A stretch of 22,355 nucleotides of DNA from JAAFHS01 sp031396505 (GTDB lineage Bacteria; Pseudomonadota; Alphaproteobacteria; Rhodobacterales; Rhodobacteraceae). Positions 15,832 to 22,355 of this stretch are shown one piece after another. The stretch's first letter is position 1; each line of letters opens with the position of its first letter. The stretch is from assembly GCA_031396505.1 (NCBI GenBank), contig JANNKX010000175.1:1-22355 (forward strand). The letters are read 5' to 3'. Under the pieces are notes generated by a model. That model searched no databases and was not told the DNA's origin. It saw only the letters and a program-made list of their open reading frames with translations. Made by a program: the position numbers and the translations under genes.

Positions 15832-16068
15832 ATGAAACAGACCAAGCCGATCGCAGCCGTGCCGCTGATGACAATTTGCGCCGTATCGCCTGCGTTGGCG
15901 CACACCGGCGGGGTGATCGGCGGGCTGCAACGGGATTACCGGGCTTGACGGCATGGTTTCCATCGTGGTCGTGGGGTTTTGGCATCAGTGTTTCTGATTG
16001 GGCTGAACGCGCTGGCATTGGGGTATCAGGGTCAGGGCGGGCTGCGCGGCGCGGTCGGTGCCGCATGA
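15832..16068 (+). pseudogene. Degraded, truncated HupE-like membrane protein reading frame
   Basis: ATG at 15832, with a GGGGA site upstream, opens a 38-codon frame: a signal peptide ending SPALA followed by HTGGVIGGLQ, the typical start of a HupE protein. It then stops at TGA 15946-15948. Just after GGLQ the +1 frame reads GITGLDGMVSIVVVGFW, which matches the HupE pattern (P)LTGLDHLLAMVAVGLW. Then the original frame resumes with SVFLIGLNALALGYQ and ends at TGA 16066-16068, overlapping the next gene's ATG as ATGA. Two small deletions (about 2 and 1 bases) explain this: together they restore the frame. Even repaired it would have only about 80 residues, against roughly 190 for HupE. It could instead be a real 38-residue peptide, or reflect sequencing errors. 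Confidence 0.5.
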
Positions 16069-17132
16069 CGCGCGCGTTATGGCTTTTGATCCTTGTGTGT
16101 GCGCCCCTGATGGCGTCGGCGCATGAAACAACGCGGTCCTATCTGACGTTGACACGCGATCAGGCGATGCTGACGGCTGATTTGCGCCTGGCGTTTCGCG
16201 ATCTTGATGTGGCGGTCTGGCTGGATGCAGATCTTGATGGCCAGATCACTTGGGGCGAGGTGGAGCCGCGCTTGCCGGAGGTGGCGGCATATGTGTTGGC
16301 GGGGCTGACGTTTGATGCGGGCGGTGCCTGTGCCATGACGCAGACCGGTGCGGATGCGGTGATCAACGGTGGCATTGACTATCTTGAAGTGCATCTTTCG
16401 GGTCCCTGCCCGGACGCGGCGGCGCCTTTGACGGTGACCACGCGGCTGTTTGTCAACCTTGATCCGGATCATCGGCTTTTCCTGACAACGGCGGATGCCG
16501 GGCTCTCCGCGACCAGCGTTCTGGGGCCGCAGAACAGGCAGATCACGATCGCACCGGGGGCGGATGGGGCCTTTGCAACCTTTGTGGCCTATGTGCGGGC
16601 GGGGATCGAACATCTGGCGGGCGGGGCTGATCATATCGTGTTTCTGCTGGTTCTGATGCTGCCTGCGGTTGCCACCGCAGGGTCGCCGCGGCGCGCGGCG
16701 CTGGGCGTCGTGATGGCGGCGACCGGGTTTACCATCGCCCATGCGATCACGCTGACGGCGGCGACGTTGCAGGTGCTGCGTCCGCGATCCGACGTGATCG
16801 AGGTGTTGATTGCACTGTCGATCATCGTGACCGCAGCCGATAACATCAGGCCCTTTCTGCCCGCGCCGCGCGCTGTGGTGGCGGCGTTCTTTGGGCTGAT
16901 CCACGGCTTTGGCTTTGCGACCGTGCTGGGGGGATTGTCGTTATCATCCGGTACTTTGGCGGTGGCGCTGCTGGGGTTTAACGTCGGGATCGAGCTTGCA
17001 CAGATCGGCGTGATACTGGTGACGATGCCCGCATTGTACATGCTGCGCGGCGGGCGCGCCCTCGTATGGGCGGGCAGCGGTGCGGCGATTGCGGTGGGCG
17101 TCTATTGGTGCGCGGTACGGCTGGCGGGTTAG
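16065..17132 (+). CDS. HupE/UreJ-type membrane protein with N-terminal EF-hand loop
   Basis: A 355-residue protein. A signal peptide (about 1-19, ending MASA) is followed by a roughly 165-residue extracytoplasmic domain holding a canonical EF-hand loop, D54-A-D56-L-D58-G-Q-I-T-W-G-E65, with all calcium ligands. The C-terminal half is a HupE/UreJ_2-type membrane domain with about six helices and the conserved histidine motifs GIEHLAGGADHIVFLL, GFTIAHAITL, GLIHGFGFA and FNVGIELAQ. HupE and UreJ relatives are thought to move nickel or other metals, but the role of this branch is unknown. The start at 16065 overlaps the stop of the degraded reading frame. It lies 0.3 kb after the TPR gene on the same strand and could belong to the T2SS regulon by read-through. 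Confidence 0.88.
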   Translation: MTRALWLLILVCAPLMASAHETTRSYLTLTRDQAMLTADLRLAFRDLDVAVWLDADLDGQITWGEVEPRLPEVAAYVLAGLTFDAGGACAMTQTGADAVINGGIDYLEVHLSGPCPDAAAPLTVTTRLFVNLDPDHRLFLTTADAGLSATSVLGPQNRQITIAPGADGAFATFVAYVRAGIEHLAGGADHIVFLLVLMLPAVATAGSPRRAALGVVMAATGFTIAHAITLTAATLQVLRPRSDVIEVLIALSIIVTAADNIRPFLPAPRAVVAAFFGLIHGFGFATVLGGLSLSSGTLAVALLGFNVGIELAQIGVILVTMPALYMLRGGRALVWAGSGAAIAVGVYWCAVRLAG

Positions 17133-17260
17133 GCGTGATCTGTCCGCGGGATGGCGCACACAGGGCTTGACATGCAGCGGGGCAGCGTTGACTTATTGAA
17201 TGCCTGTTCAGCGAATTTTGCCGGGCGCCGGGTCGTCATTGACCCGAAAGGGGCGGGCAA
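17133..17260 (+). promoter_or_regulatory. Promoter region of the TetR-DgcA-MOSC operon with BetI-like operator
   Basis: An imperfect inverted repeat, ATTGAATGCCTGTTCAG at 17195-17211, has symmetric TGAA/TTCA cores and resembles ATTGAAC...GTTCAAT operators described for BetI. Candidate -35 boxes TTGACA (17167-17172) and TTGACT (17188-17193) lie just before it; no convincing -10 is seen. A ribosome site (AAAGGGGCGGG) precedes the ATG at 17261. Self-repression by the TetR protein is the likely use. No terminator for the upstream HupE gene is visible here. Confidence 0.4.
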
Positions 17261-17971
17261 ATGACGCAGCAAACGGCGAAGACAAGACCGGACGACAGCG
17301 GCCCCACACCGGGCCGGAGTGCGGCCAAGGTGGCGCGGCGGTTGCAATTGATCGATGCGACCATCCGCTGCATCGCAAAACACGGGCTCAGCGGGACCAC
17401 GATTGCCAAGGTATCTGATCTGGCGGGCACGTCCGTCGGGCTGGCGAATTTTCATTTCGACAGCAAGGAACGCCTGTTTGAGGCGACGCTGCTGCACCTC
17501 GCGCATGAACAGCGCGGCATCTGGCAGGCGCGCGCGGCGGACCCGTCGCTGACACCTGCCGAACGGCTGCTGGCGATTGTGGAATCCCGGTTTGATTCCC
17601 GCATCTGCCAACGGCGCAAGCTGGCGATCTGGTTTGCGTTTTGGGGTGATGCGGGCGCGCGCGTGATCTATCGGCGCGTCGTGGCCGATCTGGATGACGA
17701 ACGGCTGGACGCGACAGTGGCGATTCTGACATCGCTGGGTGCCGGGGCCGGTCAGGCGATGGCAGACCCGCGCAGCGCGATACTGGGGATGGAGGCGTTT
17801 TATGACGGGCTGTGGTTGAACATGCTGCTGTATCCGGATGATTTCAAACGCCTTGCCTGTCGGGACAGGGCCATTGGCCATCTCGCAGCGCTGTTTCCGG
17901 CGGTGTTTTCCGGCGGGGCGGCAGACCCTTTGCCAACACCACTTCTGGATCAAGAGGCCGATGATGCGTGA
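17261..17971 (+). CDS. TetR-family regulator, BetI-like
   Basis: A 236-residue protein. After a disordered 25-residue start, the TetR helix-turn-helix reads RLQLIDATIRCIAKHGLSGTTIAKVSDLAGTSVGLANFHFDSKERLFEATL. The C-terminal ligand domain has LAIWFAFWGDA and GMEAFYDGLWLNMLL, close to the BetI pattern (FW.., G.EA.IDGLWLR). BetI senses choline and represses betaine genes. Here it overlaps the DgcA-like gene by eight bases, so its effector may be betaine, dimethylglycine or another methylated amine (inference). Confidence 0.88.
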   Translation: MTQQTAKTRPDDSGPTPGRSAAKVARRLQLIDATIRCIAKHGLSGTTIAKVSDLAGTSVGLANFHFDSKERLFEATLLHLAHEQRGIWQARAADPSLTPAERLLAIVESRFDSRICQRRKLAIWFAFWGDAGARVIYRRVVADLDDERLDATVAILTSLGAGAGQAMADPRSAILGMEAFYDGLWLNMLLYPDDFKRLACRDRAIGHLAALFPAVFSGGAADPLPTPLLDQEADDA

Positions 17972-20051
17972 TCCGCGTTATGACATTCTGTTTGAACCGG
18001 TCAGAATCGGGCCAGTCACCACCAAGAACCGGTTTTATCAGGTGCCCCATTGCACCGGCATGGGCTGGGCCCGGCCGCGCACGCTGGCCGAAATGCGCGG
18101 GATCAAGGCCGAGGGTGGCTGGGGCGTGGTAAACACCGAGTATTGCTCGATCCACCCGGCGTCGGATGACCAGACCTATATCTCGGCCTCGATCTGGGAC
18201 GATACCGACATCCGCAGCCACCGGCTGATGACCGACCGCGTGCATGAACACGGCGCGTTGGCGGGGTGCGAGTTGTGGTTCGGCGGCGCGCGGACCGCCA
18301 ATCTTGCGACCCGGCTGGTGTCTTTCGATGTGGCGGCGATGCCCAATGCCGTGGGCCACCCGTTTCAGACCCGCGCGATGGACAAGACCGATATCCGCGA
18401 CTTTCGCCGCTGGCACCGCAATGCGGCGCTGCGGGCAAAGGCGGCCGAATTCGACATTGTCTATGTCTATGCGACGCACGGCTATCTGATTGCGCATTTC
18501 CTTGACCCCGAAACCAACACGCGGGGCGATGAATATGGCGGGTCCTTGGAAAACCGCACACGGCTGGTGCGCGAGTTGATTGCCGAAACGAAAGATGCCG
18601 TGGGTGATCGCTGTGCTGTTGCGGTGCGCTTTGCGGCGGATGAGGCAATCGGAATAGATGGCCAGCCAATCACGGGCGAACGGCGCGCGATGTTGGCGAT
18701 GATGGCGGAAATGCCGGATCTGTGGGATATCAACATCGCGGATTATTCGTTGGAAATGGGGCCATCGCGGTTCACCAAGGAAGGTGCGCTGGAACCCTAT
18801 ATGGCGTTTGTGCGGTCGGTGACAACGAAACCGGTGGTGACGGTGGGGCGCTTTACGTCGCCCGATACGATGGTCAGGATGGTGAAATCCGGGATCACCG
18901 ACCTGATTGGTGCTGCGCGTCCGTCAATTGCGGACCCGTTCCTGCCCAACAAGATTGCGGAAGGCAGACCGGAGGATATTCGCGAATGTATCGGCTGCAA
19001 CGTCTGCTATTCGGGCGACAGTCTGGCGGTGCCGATCCGCTGCACACAAAACCCGACGATGGGCGAGGAATGGCGGCAGGGCTGGCACCCCGAACGCGCC
19101 GCACCGCGCGGGACGGATGCGCAAGTGTTGGTCGTGGGCGCGGGTCCGGCAGGGTTGGAGGCGGCGCGGGTGTTGGGCCTGCGGGGCTACCGCGTGGCAC
19201 TGGCCGAGGCGGGACGCGTGCTGGGGGGCAGGGTGGTGCGTGAGGCGGGCTTGCCGGGGATGCGCGAATACATCCGGGTGCGCGATTACCGTGAAGGGCA
19301 GATTGCCAAGATGCCGAATGTGGACGTCTACCGCGAAAGCCGCATGTCGCTGGATGACGTGCTGGCCTTTGGTGCGGATCATGTCTGTATCGCGACTGGG
19401 GCGCGCTGGCGGCGCGATGTTTTCACGGGCAAGCGGTTTGTGACGATTGCCGATGATGCGACGCCCGTGTTCACGCCTGATGACATCATGGACGGGCGTC
19501 TGCCGTCTGGTCCGACGGTCGTCTATGACGCAGATGGGTATTACATGGGCGGTGTGCTGGCCGAACGGCTGCGCGCGACGGGGCAAGAGGTGACGCTGGT
19601 CACGCCGGATGACCGTGTGTCACATTGGGCCGAACATACAGGCGAGGGCTGGCGGGTACCGGGCCATCTGATGGGGTTGGGTATCCGGCTGGTCACGGCG
19701 CATGGTCTGTCATGGTTCGACGGGGCGGTGGCGACCATTGCCTGCGCATATTCGGGCCGCGAAACGCTGCTGCCTGCAACGGGACTGGTGGTTGTGGGGC
19801 AACGTGCGCCGGTCGATGATCTGTACGCGGCACTGCGTTATAGGCCCGATGGCGACCATGTAAACCTGCCCTTCACGCTGACGCGGATCGGCGATGCCGA
19901 GGCGCCGGGAATCATTGCAGCCGCCACCTATGCCGGGCACCGCTACGCACAGAACCTTGACTGTGCGGTGGATATCGATCTGCCTTTTAGACATGAAAAA
20001 GCAGATGTGGGGTTTGTGACCCCGGCAGAAAGGGCGCGGGTGGGTGAATGA
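17964..20051 (+). CDS. DgcA/trimethylamine dehydrogenase-family FMN and 4Fe-4S oxidoreductase
   Basis: A 695-residue protein. Residues 1 to about 370 form an Old Yellow Enzyme-type FMN barrel (FEPVRIGPVTTKNRF at the start; YATHGYLIAHFLDP and NTRGDEYGGSLENRTR around 169-200). Cysteines C342, C345, C348 (CIGCNVC) and C360 (IRCTQNP) bind the 4Fe-4S cluster. The rest is a nucleotide-binding half starting VLVVGAGPAGLEAARVLG (about 388-405). This is the layout of trimethylamine dehydrogenase, N-methylproline demethylase (StcD) and dimethylglycine demethylase subunit DgcA, which remove N-methyl groups oxidatively. The exact substrate cannot be read; a BetI-like regulator next door favours dimethylglycine or a related betaine. 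ATG 17964 suits the AAGAGG site (six-base spacing) better than ATG 17961. No dgcB-like partner is visible. Confidence 0.85.
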   Translation: MRDPRYDILFEPVRIGPVTTKNRFYQVPHCTGMGWARPRTLAEMRGIKAEGGWGVVNTEYCSIHPASDDQTYISASIWDDTDIRSHRLMTDRVHEHGALAGCELWFGGARTANLATRLVSFDVAAMPNAVGHPFQTRAMDKTDIRDFRRWHRNAALRAKAAEFDIVYVYATHGYLIAHFLDPETNTRGDEYGGSLENRTRLVRELIAETKDAVGDRCAVAVRFAADEAIGIDGQPITGERRAMLAMMAEMPDLWDINIADYSLEMGPSRFTKEGALEPYMAFVRSVTTKPVVTVGRFTSPDTMVRMVKSGITDLIGAARPSIADPFLPNKIAEGRPEDIRECIGCNVCYSGDSLAVPIRCTQNPTMGEEWRQGWHPERAAPRGTDAQVLVVGAGPAGLEAARVLGLRGYRVALAEAGRVLGGRVVREAGLPGMREYIRVRDYREGQIAKMPNVDVYRESRMSLDDVLAFGADHVCIATGARWRRDVFTGKRFVTIADDATPVFTPDDIMDGRLPSGPTVVYDADGYYMGGVLAERLRATGQEVTLVTPDDRVSHWAEHTGEGWRVPGHLMGLGIRLVTAHGLSWFDGAVATIACAYSGRETLLPATGLVVVGQRAPVDDLYAALRYRPDGDHVNLPFTLTRIGDAEAPGIIAAATYAGHRYAQNLDCAVDIDLPFRHEKADVGFVTPAERARVGE

Positions 20052-20085
20052 CGGGGCTGGCGAAAGGATTGAGGGGGGCTTTTCC

Positions 20086-20634
20086 ATGACCGATTTTGTG
20101 ACAGCCGCTGCATTGGCCGCCGCCCTGCCGCAGGTTCTGGATGCCCCGAAAGATCAAAGCCGGATACAGCTTTTATGTACGCGGCCCGGCTATAACAAAC
20201 GCGTCTACCCCGACCGCATCAGCCTTAGCCGCGCGGGCGGGGTCGCGGGTGATTTTGAAATGCGTCAACCCTGGCTGAAACTGCCCAATGGACGCCCGGA
20301 CCCACGCATTCAGGTGTCGATCCTGCCTTTGCGCGTGGCCGATCTTGTGTGGCGCGACCGCGCGGCGCAGGCGCATCCCGGCGATACGATCATCGCCGAT
20401 TTCGACATGACCGAAGGCAATCTGCCTACGGGGTCGATCATCCGCGTCGGCACGGCGCTGTTGCGTGTATCGGACGTATGGAATGACGGCTGCGCCAAGT
20501 GGAAAGCGCATTTTGGGCGGGCGGCCTATGAATGGGTGCGCGCGCCCGCGCATGAAAAGTACCGCCTGCGCGGGATTTTGTGTGCGGTCGAACAGGATGG
20601 TCAGGTGGCGCTGGGTGATGTGATTGCGCGGTGA
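20086..20634 (+). CDS. MOSC-domain protein
   Basis: A 182-residue protein. The stretch RIQLLCTRPGYNKRVYPDRISLSRAGGVAGD is the MOSC start, and VSDVWNDGCAKWKAHFGRAAYEWV contains the conserved MOSC cysteine in an N-x-x-C-x-K-W context. It ends YRLRGILCAVEQDGQVALGDVI, again a MOSC pattern. MOSC domains handle sulfur or molybdenum cofactor and reduce N-oxygenated compounds in the mARC/YiiM families. It directly follows the DgcA-like gene. The start at 20086 has GAGGGGGG seven bases upstream; an in-frame GTG at 20044 overlapping the upstream gene is possible. Its role beside the demethylase is unknown. Confidence 0.8.
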   Translation: MTDFVTAAALAAALPQVLDAPKDQSRIQLLCTRPGYNKRVYPDRISLSRAGGVAGDFEMRQPWLKLPNGRPDPRIQVSILPLRVADLVWRDRAAQAHPGDTIIADFDMTEGNLPTGSIIRVGTALLRVSDVWNDGCAKWKAHFGRAAYEWVRAPAHEKYRLRGILCAVEQDGQVALGDVIAR

Positions 20635-21525
20635 TTACGGCGCGTCGAACTGTTCGGCGATGGCCCGGCAGATCGCACCGGACAGAACCATGACCGCCGC
20701 CGTCTGGGCCGCCCGCGTCGGATGATAAGGGTCGCGCACCGCCCCTGCCGCATTGCGCCGAAAATGGGCGGCATTTCCCACATTCATCGCAATCGTATCG
20801 GGTGTGTGCCCGGCCACCACGCTGCAGCGGCTGCCCGCCTGCGCAAAGGCCGCAAGGATGTTGTCCTGCGCCTTTTCGCGCAAGATCGCCGTGTCCTGCC
20901 GAAAGACCGGGGTCGTCGTCATAAAGATGCAGGGCAGATCGGGGGGAAGTTGTTCCATTGTGCTTTGCACATCGGCAAGGGCTGTGGCGGGATCATTCGC
21001 CCAGGCATCCGCGCCATTTCCAAGGAATGACAAGACCAACAGGCGCGGTGCATAATAGTGATCTGCAAACATGGCCTCGAACGCGGATTTGCCATTTTCG
21101 CAGAATGCGTAGTCGTCGCCCTGCCCGATCTGGATGTAAGGGTTTTCGTTTGCATTCAGTGCGCCATAGCTACCGGCATTCACATGCCATTTCGGATCGA
21201 CATCGCAGATCGTGCCCTTGCCGCGCGCAGATCGGCTGGCCCATGCACGCAGTGACGTTGACCGCACGCCGATGACGCCGACCGCTGGCTGCACCGGCAG
21301 GCCGCTGCGATAGGTATCGGGCCAATAGTCCTGACAGCTTTGTTCCAGCATTTCGAAGAACGACAACAGCACCGGGCCGGACCCGAATGTGATCTGCGAG
21401 TCGCCAAGGATCAACACATCAAGTGCGGGCGGGTTGGCGCGCAAGGTGGTCGGGGCCGCGATGCCGCACCAGGTTGCGGCAAGCAAAAGCGATGTGAGCG
21501 TCTGGCGCGAAAACGGAAAATACAT
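20635..21525 (-). CDS. SGNH/GDSL-family hydrolase, exported
   Basis: A 296-residue protein with a signal peptide (MYFPFSRQTLTSLLLAATWCGIAAPTTLRA). Block I is VLILGDSQITFG with nucleophile S43. A block III-like GNGAD follows at 169-173 (N170), and block V is D265-P-Y-H268. These fit an SGNH hydrolase (esterase or acetyl-transfer on a glycan or lipid); the substrate is unknown. The gene is convergent with the MOSC gene with no bases between the stop codons, and no terminator is visible there. The ribosome site before the ATG at 21525 is poor. Confidence 0.83.
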   Translation of the reverse strand: MYFPFSRQTLTSLLLAATWCGIAAPTTLRANPPALDVLILGDSQITFGSGPVLLSFFEMLEQSCQDYWPDTYRSGLPVQPAVGVIGVRSTSLRAWASRSARGKGTICDVDPKWHVNAGSYGALNANENPYIQIGQGDDYAFCENGKSAFEAMFADHYYAPRLLVLSFLGNGADAWANDPATALADVQSTMEQLPPDLPCIFMTTTPVFRQDTAILREKAQDNILAAFAQAGSRCSVVAGHTPDTIAMNVGNAAHFRRNAAGAVRDPYHPTRAAQTAAVMVLSGAICRAIAEQFDAP

Positions 21526-21829
21526 GAAAACCCGGCGTCTGATGGGACTGGATAAGCAAGGATCAGCTTACGGCACCAAATCGAAAACGAATGCGTCTTT
21601 CGATGCCCTTCACAGCATTGGGAAAGCGTTGAAAAAATGTGAAACAATCCGTCGCGCCCGGTCACGATTTTACACGGAATCTTGATTGGAAGCGTCCTTC
21701 CATCCCGGCTTAGTGCGCAGATCGCGGATGGCAAGTACCCTTTTCGCCGTTTGCCCAAGTGATCCTTTTGGTCGCACGCCCCATATAATGCCTGCCAACA
21801 ACGGCAGAGATCAAACGGGAGTGACACCA
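21526..21829. other. Intergenic region between the SGNH hydrolase and FAS1 genes
   Basis: About 300 bases without a convincing gene. It is less GC-rich than its surroundings and holds the divergent control sequences of the two flanking genes. The only strong element seen is the TGATCC/TATAAT promoter near 21760. A TGAAAC at 21640 lacks CGTA at ECF spacing. Confidence 0.6.
21760..21789 (+). promoter_or_regulatory. Promoter of the FAS1 gene, RpoE/ChrR-like -35
   Basis: TGATCC (21760-21765), 18 bases, then TATAAT (21784-21789). The -10 matches the housekeeping consensus, whereas the -35 matches the TGATCC box known for the singlet-oxygen sigma factor RpoE of Rhodobacter. The position, about 40 bases before the ATG, is suitable. 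Dual recognition is possible. Confidence 0.5.
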
Positions 21830-22309
21830 ATGATCCGTAGAACTTTTATCGCTATGACCGCCGCTGCATCCTTTCTTGCCATGCCTGCCTTTGCGCAGGA
21901 CAAGGACATCGTCGACACCGCCGTCGCGGCAGGTACCTTCAATACGCTGGCAGCCGCACTGACGGCCGCAGGCTTGGTTGAAACGCTGAAGGGTGAAGGC
22001 TCGTTCACGGTTTTCGCACCGACGGATGAGGCATTTGCTGCCCTGCCCGCAGGCACGGTCGACAACCTGCTTCTGCCCGAAAACAAGGATCAACTGATTG
22101 CCGTACTGACCTATCACGTGGTGCCCGGTGCCGTGCTGTCGACCGACCTCACCGAAGGTATGACTGCGACAACGGTGAACGGTGCAGATGTGACCATCAC
22201 GCTGGATGGTGGGGCCAAGGTGAACGGTGCAAACATCACCGCAGCCGACATCGCAGCATCGAACGGCGTGATCCACGTCATCGATGCCGTGATCCTGCCA
22301 CCGCAGTGA
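21830..22309 (+). CDS. Exported fasciclin (FAS1) domain protein
   Basis: A 159-residue protein: signal peptide MIRRTFIAMTAAASFLAMPAFA, then a single FAS1 domain (about 25-157) with the motifs GSFTVFAPTDEAFAALP, LTYHVVPGAVLSTDL and NGVIHVIDAVILP. Bacterial single-domain FAS1 proteins are periplasmic or secreted and of largely unknown role, often linked to adhesion and to stress sigma factors. ATG 21830 has GGGAG upstream; longer in-frame starts back to 21686 lie before the signal peptide and include the promoter. A hairpin follows the stop. Confidence 0.93.
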   Translation: MIRRTFIAMTAAASFLAMPAFAQDKDIVDTAVAAGTFNTLAAALTAAGLVETLKGEGSFTVFAPTDEAFAALPAGTVDNLLLPENKDQLIAVLTYHVVPGAVLSTDLTEGMTATTVNGADVTITLDGGAKVNGANITAADIAASNGVIHVIDAVILPPQ

Positions 22310-22320
22310 TCTGATGCGAA

Positions 22321-22348
22321 GGACCGCCCGTGATTTGACGGGCGGTCC
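22321..22348 (+). terminator. Hairpin after the FAS1 gene, probable terminator
   Basis: GGACCGCCCGT (22321-22331) pairs perfectly over 11 bp with ACGGGCGGTCC (22338-22348) around a six-base loop, 11 bases after the FAS1 stop codon. No T run is seen in the seven bases left before the window edge, so the termination type is uncertain. Confidence 0.65.
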
Positions 22349-22355
22349 ACGACCT

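Noticed and set aside
15833..15858. TGAAAC at the start codon of the HupE-like mini-gene
   Set aside because: It arises from the ATGAAACAG start and has no CGTA at the right distance.
15946..15948. In-frame TGA in the HupE-like mini-gene read as selenocysteine
   Set aside because: The residues after the TGA (RHGFHRGRG) do not fit HupE, while the +1 frame does, so frameshift damage is the simpler explanation. I also saw no reason to expect a selenocysteine element.
16124..16150. TGAAAC-N17-CGTT resembling the ECF motif
   Set aside because: It lies inside the HupE/UreJ coding region, lacks the TT after GAAAC and ends CGTT rather than CGTA; no downstream gene start is placed to use it.
21640..21665. 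TGAAAC upstream of the FAS1 gene as another member of the ECF promoter set
   Set aside because: No CGTA lies 16 or 17 bases downstream and the box is followed by AA, not TT. The TGATCC/TATAAT promoter closer to the gene is better.

Overview
The window is high-GC alphaproteobacterial DNA. Its gene content and style fit the Rhodobacterales/Roseobacter group: a complete type II secretion system (T2SS), a DUF4331 protein, a DgcA/trimethylamine dehydrogenase-like flavoprotein under a BetI-like regulator, and a FAS1 (fasciclin) gene behind a TGATCC-type promoter. This placement is inferred from gene families and was not tested by any search.

Layout. Positions 1-273 (minus) hold the start of an ECF sigma factor gene that runs off the left edge. 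A short prepilin peptidase (gspO, minus) follows. Divergent from it are a DUF4331 exported protein and a 78-residue lipoprotein, closed by a strong terminator. Next come the T2SS blocks: a minus-strand operon of a Tat-type ligand-binding-fold lipoprotein, gspJ and gspK; gspN (plus), which starts inside the lipoprotein gene; a minus-strand operon gspL-M-E-F; and a plus-strand operon gspG-H-I-C-D plus a TPR protein. After a GC-rich hairpin there is a degraded small HupE-like reading frame that overlaps the start of an intact HupE/UreJ-type membrane protein with an EF-hand loop. From about 17.2 kb the content changes: TetR/BetI-like regulator, DgcA-like FMN/4Fe-4S oxidoreductase, MOSC-domain protein, a convergent SGNH/GDSL hydrolase, and a FAS1-domain protein.

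Main observation. Four sites share the ECF-type promoter pattern [T/C]GAAACTT followed by CGTA (16-17 bases between the GAAAC box and CGTA). They lie in front of the sigma gene itself, in front of the DUF4331 gene, and back to back between gspL and gspG, one for each T2SS operon. The two T2SS -35 boxes together form a 19-bp near-palindrome. This suggests that the sigma factor autoregulates and switches on a T2SS together with its candidate substrate, the DUF4331 protein, and possibly the TPR and HupE/UreJ partners. The shared motif is read directly from the sequence. That this sigma recognises it, and that DUF4331 is the secreted cargo, are inferences.

All core T2SS parts (C, D, E, F, G, H, I, J, K, L, M, N, O) are present, split over at least five transcription units rather than one gspC-O operon. 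I saw no tRNA, rRNA, CRISPR array or insertion sequence.
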